From Orientallactaga sibirica (lineage: Eukaryota > Chordata > Mammalia > Rodentia > Dipodidae): a DNA stretch of 64,000 nt. The notes beneath the pieces are model-generated. The model saw only the letters and a program-made list of their open reading frames with translations, was not told where the DNA came from and did not search any database. The DNA is taken from the NCBI GenBank assembly GCA_036365145.1, contig JAEOAD010000004.1:54310001-54374000 (forward strand), written 5' to 3'. Each line of letters begins with the position of its first letter. Within the stretch, counting starts at the first letter, position 1. The position numbers and the translations under genes are program-made. Below are positions 57,531 to 64,000 of this stretch, one piece after another.

Positions 57531-57552
57531 CTCTCTCCCTCCTTCCCTCCCT
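57497..57552. repeat. (TC)n tract
   Basis: An almost pure TC run with a ccctccttccctccctct extension. The minus-strand frame that contains it reads Glu-Arg repeats and is not a gene. Confidence 0.95.
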
Positions 57553-57874
57553 CTATACTGTCTCCATATATTACCTTAACTATAGTTTCTGTAAAAAAAA
57601 CTTTACTAATACTTATATATGTATTGACATTTAGTTTCCTTGCCATGATTCTCTAACAATAGAGCACAACACCTATTTACATTGCAATTCCTGATATTAC
57701 ATTATGAGTGATCAAGGGATAAAGTATGCTGGAGAATGTTCATAGGTTATATCTAAATAATAAGCCATTTTTAATATTAAATATGAATCTTTGCTAGGTT
57801 ATATGTCTATATGAACTATTAAAACTAATCCCTGTGAGTATCAAGGATTGACTACATATAACTCAGCATACATA

Positions 57875-57875
<1 letters not shown>

Positions 57876-57904
<29 letters not shown>
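57876..57904. repeat. (ATC)n trinucleotide tract
   Basis: About nine to ten perfect ATC units. Confidence 0.96.
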
Positions 57905-57908
<4 letters not shown>

Positions 57909-58917
57909 TATGATTAATAGCTGGAAGGTTTTAGCATTTAAAGTTTTTTAAAGTAACAATATAGGATGATTTTATCTCATTGCACCAAGAATGAAATAGA
58001 TACTTTGCTTTTTTCCACCTATTTTCCAAAGCCATGTTGTTACCATCTCATATCTAGTCTTTCTCACCTAAAACAGGAAAATGCAGCAATGCAGCTATTT
58101 GTCAGAGGGAAGAAAAGTTTTGACTTTCAGAGTAAAGTTTCAGCCTGTCATTTTTTTTAATTTAGAATAGTCTATTCTTATCATTAGGAGTTTGTATCAT
58201 TAATATCATTTTCTTTAAGTTCAATAAGTAAATTTGAGGGCATAATTTTCAAATGTCATTTTACATCTGTGCACTTTTTATCCATAATGTCTCTTATTTA
58301 ACATATGCAATCCTGTGTCTGTTTTATCTATCACACGAGTGACAGCAGAACCTTTCACCTTCCTCAAATTATTCTGAGAATGCTTGACATTCTCTCACTT
58401 TTGCTCTGCCCTTGTAGTCATGCCTTTGTCTTCTAGCTGCTCCAGTGATTACTCTTCACTTTATGTTAGTCACAAGGCTGCTTTCAGTGCCCAGAGCTGT
58501 GAGCCAAACCAGGGGCCTCACCAGATCCATTAGCGCCTAAGTGTCTCTTAAAGCTCAGGAGTGCTTATCTATTGCTCTGGGTCGCCATGTCACTCAAGGC
58601 AGAGAAAGCCAACTGATGTAAATCCAGAATACAGTCTCTGGCCTCAAGAATGTCTGGCCCTGGCTTTTCCTTATCAGATGGCTGGATAGGAGCAAAGAAA
58701 ATATAAGTCACTTCTCTTTGTCTCGTTTCATTAAATGCCAGTCATGACAATGTGATAGGATAATCGTTGTGCTAATTAAAATAGTCCCAAGCAAAAGCCT
58801 GTTTTGTTGAATATTTTCAAGTTGTTTCTTTTTTTCCCCAAAACTAATTTCAAAGTTCCATTTCTCTGGGTACTTGACTTCAAGGTATATGACCATTTAA
58901 AGGTAGAAATGGGTTTC
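57905..58917. other. Single-copy-looking sequence
   Basis: No gene or nameable repeat. The part at 58380-58830 has balanced composition and lacks repeat signatures, so it could be conserved non-coding DNA; only alignment to other rodents could tell. Confidence 0.45.
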
Positions 58918-58918
58918 A

Positions 58919-59203
58919 AGGGGCTGAAAGATAGTTGTCAATAAATACTTTGCAAGCATAAGGACCTGAGTTCAGTCTTCAGTACCTTCATAAATGCAAA
59001 GAATGGTGCTGGAAACTTGTAATCCTACCTCTGGAGAGGCAGAGACAGATGGAACCTTGCAGCTTGCTGGCCATACTGTCTAGCCTAATCAGTGAGCTCC
59101 AAGCCAATGAAAAACACTGCCTCGAAAAGGGGAATATGGCAAACCTGAGGAATATACCCAAATATATCATTTGGCCTCACATGCACATGTGTTCATATGT
59201 ACC

Positions 59204-59244
<41 letters not shown>

Positions 59245-59295
59245 CATGAACACACATACATGCATACCCCCCCACACACAAAGAAATAAAGAAAC
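58919..59295 (+). mobile_element. Composite rodent SINE (ID/B4-like), sense, with (CA)n
   Basis: A tRNA-like head (aggggctgaaagatagttgt, gaggacctgagttcagtc-like B-box region), a B1-like middle (cttgtaatcctacctctgga, gaggcagagacagatggaac, cctaatcagtgagctccaag), then a CA-rich end with an uninterrupted CA run at about 59206-59236 and the tail aaagaaataaagaaa. Confidence 0.85.
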
Positions 59296-62082
59296 TTCAT
59301 GCTTCATTGAGAAGTTACATTAAAGTTAAATATATCAAATTTTAGGTCTGTGAAACTTGCTTTTTCACTATATTAAGGTCTGGAGAAATGACAGAACTCC
59401 TACAGTCTTTTGGGATCTGCTTATAGCCTGTCTAGCTCTTTTCCTTTAAGAAGCTCTCGATGGCTGTCATTCTTTAAATTCGGATAGTACTTCTTGATGT
59501 CCCCTATCTTTCTTGGAATAGCCACAACAATCCAACACCCACTTCTCCTTCTGTGACTTTGGTTACCTCAGAAATTACAGTAATTCCTATTCTTAGAAAA
59601 TCACACTTCACCTGTGATAAGAGAGCTGTTTAAATGTTCCTTAACCACAATGGATCGTTGACTTCCTGGGAAAATTCCAAGTGGCAACCTCCTTGCAAGT
59701 GACACTGTCTCCCTTTACTGTACAAGGACAACTCACCTTGAGGCATTCCTCTACAGAATGCTCTGCCTCCTGATGCAAGTCATACCTGGTATGTACCACA
59801 AACAATAGGCATTAAAATATTTGGAGTCCATAAACAATCAGCAAAGTGTTTAGAGTTCTTGAAATGATTGATGGAAAGGCATAACTTTGCTTAATTATCT
59901 AGAATTGAATTTTTTTTTTTTCATGGGATTCCATTTCATTTCATGAGCAAGTCATTCTGTTCATGTTTAGGACTTTAGCCCACATATAGTCTCTTCTCTT
60001 TGGGGTTGTTCCAATGGACCCAGATAAGGAAAGATAGGCCTCAGTTTTCACACTTTGCACAGACTCACATTGGGTAGCACATAGATTTTGCAGTAGTATA
60101 TTATTATATATTATATAATTATTACTTATTATTATTATTAATCACCAACATCAGTTCCAATGCACACTATCTAAAATGTCTATTCCTATATAGCTAAATC
60201 ATTGGCTCACAGAAGTCATGTAGTACCCCACTTATCCCTGACCTTGAGACCATTCAGCAGCACTGGCCTTCTCTCAGTTACCACCATGACCCTCTCAAGA
60301 ATGCAACTGTCAACTACAAGATCACAGGTGGGTTTGTCATCAAGCTTTGTCTGGATGGGAATGTGACAACCATTTCTTTCTATTTTACAGCTCATTTACT
60401 GTAAGCCTTACTATCTCCCAGGGTTAAAGGCAGAGATTCTATTGGCTTTTAGATCCCCAAATACCAGCTTACCTGCAAAACAATATAAAGTTTAAGGCTT
60501 GTTTTTAAACTCCCATCAATATCTAAATCTGTTGATTTAGTTTGTGAGTTCTTTACAGTAGCTCCACACTCTCTCATACTAACATAATTATTTTGATAAT
60601 TTAAAAACCTCGGTTGATAAAAAAATGTTGCCAGCTAGTCATAGTTGACTATGTCTTATGCTATAAAATTTTATATTGGGTTGTGTCAAGCCCTGCCTTT
60701 GGATACTTAAGGCAGTGGTTTTGAATTTAAAATAAAGATTCATCAATTACCTATTCCTTGTATTTTAAAGTACATTTAAAAATGGAGAGCACTCAGTTTG
60801 TGTTTAAACAAACTGCCCCTGAGGTACAGTGCCATATGCACAGCTTTCCTGAGGAGCAGGACTTTCATACTAAAGAACGATCACAGAGGGAAAGACATTT
60901 CTCTTTGTACAACAACAACAAAAAAAATACCACCACACCTGGGAGAAAAAAAAATGCAATTATACCAAACAAAAAAGGACATGCCCTAATGTTTCCAAAT
61001 ATAAACATCACGCCAAAGATTACCTGTGACTGTCATCATTTCTCATAGGAAAGCACATTTAACCAAGAAGCATGGAAAGGTCATGATATAAAGATAAAGG
61101 CCAGCATATTAATTTTAAAATTTCTTTATGGATCTTATGAAACATAATGGAAAAGAGCCATTCTATGTCATGCATGCCATATTCTATACGTCCAGAGAAG
61201 AGTCATGTCTATGATGTAAGCAAGGAATGCCATAAATCCAACATAGAAACCAATATAGAACCTTCTGAGAGAAGACTTCCTAGAATCTACATCTTAATAA
61301 TATACTTAGCTTAACACCTATTACATGGTAGTATTTCAGTTAATATTAATTTACGTTCATTTTGCTCTACATAGTAAAATGAGCAAGGAAGCACTTATTA
61401 CATTTTCATAACAATTAGGCACTTTTATTGTGCTTTGTATACTTCCTTTTCACAAAAAATGAAATTGATTTTAATAACTAGATTCAATGCCCCTTCTTTT
61501 GAGGCAGGCAGGAGGTCTCAGAGGAGACTTGACAAATGGCCAGAATTTGCTAAAGGCTTGTGTGAGACATAGCTTAGACTGAGGGCTACTGTGACAGGAA
61601 ATAACACTACAACTTTCTGGGCTCTCTGTAGCCATCACTTAATTTTTGTTCATGTTACACACATCTTTTATGTTCCCACTCTGCTCCCTATCATTTTTAT
61701 TCTTGGTCTAGAGTGAAGACATAGCCCTCACCTAGTGAAATCCTGATCTATTGGCTGAAGGAAAATTAAGGAAGGGACCTTTTTTCTTGGATGGGTTTTG
61801 TGTCCCAATCTGGTGGTCAAAGCCAGTCAAAGGATCAACTCTGACCTTAGTCAGTTGAGGGGTCACAAATATTTTGAACCATGTCATAATCTAACACAGT
61901 GGACAAAAGTAATCAGTTTAAAGACTAAACATGGAAATTGGAGAAAGCTGAGATGTACCAGCAGCTAGTTTATACAGAGCTGGAAACCTAGTGGCTAAAT
62001 CTTAAATCTATGGTGTCACAAGATCGTGGGAACTGGTGATGCCAGTCACGGTTCCCTGAGCCAAGGGAGCTTCTGGGGCAGC
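59296..62082. other. Unassigned sequence
   Basis: About 2.8 kb without a gene. It contains an AT-rich repeat patch (tattattatatattatataa and related words, 60098-60140). The overlapping + frames at 60758-61048 and 60798-60989 have no domain and include A-runs. Confidence 0.4.
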
Positions 62083-62100
62083 TCTGGATCCCTAAATCTT

Positions 62101-62150
62101 TTTTTTTTTTTTAAGTTTTTATTTATTTATTTAATTAATTTATTTATTTA

Positions 62151-62185
<35 letters not shown>

Positions 62186-62313
62186 ATGGGCACCCCAGGG
62201 CCTCCAGCCACTGCAACCAACTCTAGACGCTTACATGGTTAACATGGGTCCTGGGGAATCAAACCTGGGTCCTTTGGCTTTGCAGGAAAACACCTTAACT
62301 GCTAAGTCATCCC
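62101..62313 (-). mobile_element. tRNA-derived SINE, antisense, young
   Basis: A T-rich tail, a (CA)n/(GA)n block at 62151-62184, gaatgggcaccccagggcct, ccagccactgcaacca, cttacatggttaacatgggt, gaatcaaacctgggtccttt and a head ending gctaagtcatccc. A TSD lies at 62083-62100 and 62314-62330 (tctggatccctaaatctt with one A fewer on the right). About 15 bases are missing in the middle (between ctctagacgc and ttacatgg). Confidence 0.95.
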
Positions 62314-62416
62314 TCTGGATCCCTAATCTTTAAGGATTTGCATGATATTCTAAGATAAAAGGAACAGAGTTCCACTGTGCCTCAATATGCCAAATTCCCA
62401 GTGTTATTTAATGAAT

Positions 62417-62418
<2 letters not shown>

Positions 62419-62464
<46 letters not shown>

Positions 62465-62595
62465 GTTTTTCGAGGTAAGGTCTCACTCTGGCTCAGGCTG
62501 ACCTGGAATTCACTCTGTAGTCTCAGGGTGGCCTTGAACTCACAGTGATCCTCTTACTTCTGCCTGGGATTAAAGGTGTGCACCACCATGCCCAG
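62419..62595 (-). mobile_element. B1 SINE, antisense, very young, with 10-base deletion
   Basis: About 45 T at 62419-62463 are followed by ggtttttcgaggtaaggtct, ggctcaggctgacctggaat, cactctgtagtctcagggtg and acagtgatcctcttacttct, then gcctgggattaaaggtgtgc. Ten bases present in other copies (cctgagtgct) are absent before gggatt. A perfect 12-bp TSD, tttaatgaattc, lies at 62407-62418 and 62596-62607. Confidence 0.97.
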
Positions 62596-62794
62596 TTTAA
62601 TGAATTCAATTTTAATTAATGTGATACTCTGAAGGTAATCTGGCTCACTGGGCAGTTTCTGAGCAATCTTGGTGGTGTGGATGGAGGGTCTGGCACTTTT
62701 CTGACTGGCAGCTTCTGAACAGAAGTATTACTCTGCTTATAGAATGATATATTAAAACACACAGCGCTTCCATGGAATTTTCATGTCTCAAGTT

Positions 62795-62905
62795 CTTAAA
62801 GCTTTACAGGAATCCTTTGAGGTATATGCCAAGAGTGTTTAGGCTCCTGTTATGAGTGAGGGCACTCAGGCAGAGAGACTTTAAATTTGGAAATTCAGTC
62901 CACTG
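62795..62905 (-). mobile_element. MIR-like relic, antisense
   Basis: The words acaggaatcctttgaggtat, then cactcaggcagagagacttt, follow the antisense MIR core order but are diverged. Confidence 0.5.
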
Positions 62906-63531
62906 GATCTCCATTTTCTTCCTATTCATTGCATTCAGTTTAAGTGTACCTGCATGTTTGCTAACATATGACTTCAAAAACAACCATCTTAATGTGCAAC
63001 CAGTAACGGAATAAATGTGAGAAGCCTTCCACCTATCCTTAAATACATGTATCCATCACCCTTAAATACATGTATCATTTGAAGAAAGCTATAAAAGAAA
63101 AAAAATGTCCCTGAGTATCAGTTTTACTTTGTTTCCTCTTTTTTTTTTTTTTTTTAAATATGGAAACTTTTAATTTCCAAATTCCATTATGAGGACAATT
63201 CCTAAGATCGCTTTAAATTTATAATCAGCTCAGGAGAATAACTTCCTAAAGAAATGAAAAATAATAGACCTGTCCTTTTCACATACAGCCTAAATGTCCT
63301 GGAGTCAACCCATGTCTGGTGAATCTTGCCTCATCCACACCAGGGTGGCACTGTTGCCCTATTGTACTAGTCCCTGGTGTCTGCAAGGAGAGGTGTGTCC
63401 AGTCAGCCTTTTAAGGACCAAAAGCTGTTTAGCATTTGTTCCTCTGCCACTTCCAATTCAAGAAATTCAATTGCTTTAATTTTGTCAACATTTTATACAA
63501 TTAAGAAAACATTGTAAATATAAAAATGTCA
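62906..63531. other. Unassigned sequence
   Basis: No gene is recognised. A small duplication (cccttaaatacatgtatc twice) lies at about 63040-63077, and a T-run at 63139-63155. Confidence 0.45.
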
Positions 63532-63705
63532 CAGACATCCCTGTGTTCTCATCATTCCCTTTCTCCTTTCCGTATTTCCCTCTTTCTCTTTTCTCATTAC
63601 TCCCCTTTCTTTCATTTTCCCCTTGTCTTCTTATATCTCTTCTTCCTCTTCTTCCCTCCTCTCCCCTTCCAATTCTCTTCCTTTCCTTTTCCCTTCACTT
63701 TCAGT
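63532..63705. repeat. Polypyrimidine tract, about 170 bases
   Basis: The + strand is almost all C and T with few purines, including ttcttcctcttcttccctcc and cctttccttttcccttcact. Three overlapping frames of 70-87 codons on both strands are composition artefacts. Confidence 0.9.
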
Positions 63706-64000
63706 ATTTCAGACTTACAGAAACACCTTCCTGTCCACATGCAAGGGTTTCTATTGAATGTAATTACAACCAGAATTGCTGAGATATAGATATACATAGC
63801 TTCAACTTTACCAAATATTCCCAAATTAATCTAATGATGTCTTAAACATGGCGCATTCACTACTAGTCCACACTGCTTTGCAGTCTTAGCAATGGTTGTA
63901 TTGGACTTCGGTTTTTCAAATCACAGGGTCATAGTTATATACCATTAGTGAATTTCAATGCTCACTAAATATATATATATATATATGGTCTATGGATGTG
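63706..64000. other. Unassigned sequence with short (AT)n
   Basis: No gene is seen. A short AT run lies at 63968-63986 near the window end. Confidence 0.5.

Noticed and set aside
57876..57904. Regular short repeats considered as a CRISPR-like array
   Set aside because: It is a trinucleotide microsatellite in mammalian DNA, with no spacers.
60758..61048. 96-codon + frame
   Set aside because: Low-complexity Lys/Asn segments from A-runs and no domain; not supported as a gene.
63526..63824. Overlapping frames of 70-87 codons, hydrophobic on one strand and Lys/Gly-rich on the other
   Set aside because: They come from a polypyrimidine tract; composition alone explains them.

Overview
This window is mammalian, almost certainly rodent, genomic DNA and holds no protein-coding gene that I can support. 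The repeat content points to a jerboa-like (dipodid) rodent. There are many B1 SINEs with a distinctive head and tail. There are also many copies of a tRNA-derived SINE whose head reads ggctggagagatggctta and whose 3' part is a CT-rich tract followed by (AAAT)n. I recognise this combination from Jaculus-type sequence by memory of repeat style, not by a search. Background composition is AT-rich. The longest reading frames (about 100-128 codons) are either L1 debris or lie inside simple repeats, so the window reads as intergenic or deep-intronic DNA.

Layout. 0-7 kb: B1 insertions at 640-826 and 4571-4724, an LTR-like fragment, an old composite SINE, a MIR, and an antisense ancient L1 5'-UTR segment near 5.5-6.4 kb. 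7-17 kb: sparse tRNA-SINEs, a (CA)n tract, L2 and MIR relics, and a hAT-type DNA transposon relic near 15.5 kb. 17.5-24 kb: a sense fragment of old L1 ORF2, a MaLR-like solo LTR at 18.7-19.1 kb, a second MaLR-like LTR, and an antisense L1 fragment interrupted by two nested SINEs. A small poly(A)-tailed insert of unknown source lies at 23.77 kb. 26-29 kb: composite SINEs, one tRNA-SINE and one B1. 29.3-33.75 kb: the largest element, an antisense, 5'-truncated, inactivated L1 of about 4.4 kb with ORF1 and ORF2 remnants. 34-44 kb: an LTR, SINEs and long (TA)n tracts. 45-46 kb: a three-layer nest (composite SINE, ERVL-type LTR, B1). 49-51.5 kb: a dense cluster of young insertions, including a deleted B1, an intact tRNA-SINE, a B1 with an aberrant 5' head, and an unusual composite insert of about 520 bp flanked by direct repeats. 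56.5-56.9 kb: a solo LTR of the same family as the 18.7 kb copy but in opposite orientation. 59-64 kb: a composite SINE with (CA)n, a young tRNA-SINE, a young B1 with a 45-base poly(T), and a long polypyrimidine tract.

Nothing here works together as a pathway. The story is one of successive retrotransposon layers, many with target-site duplications (TSDs) readable in the raw sequence. The best leads for novelty are the odd chimeric retroposons at 50.5-51.5 kb, a divergent tRNA-SINE subfamily at 21.5-22.3 kb, and the orphan retrocopy at 23.77 kb. I found no evidence of a new enzymatic or defence system.
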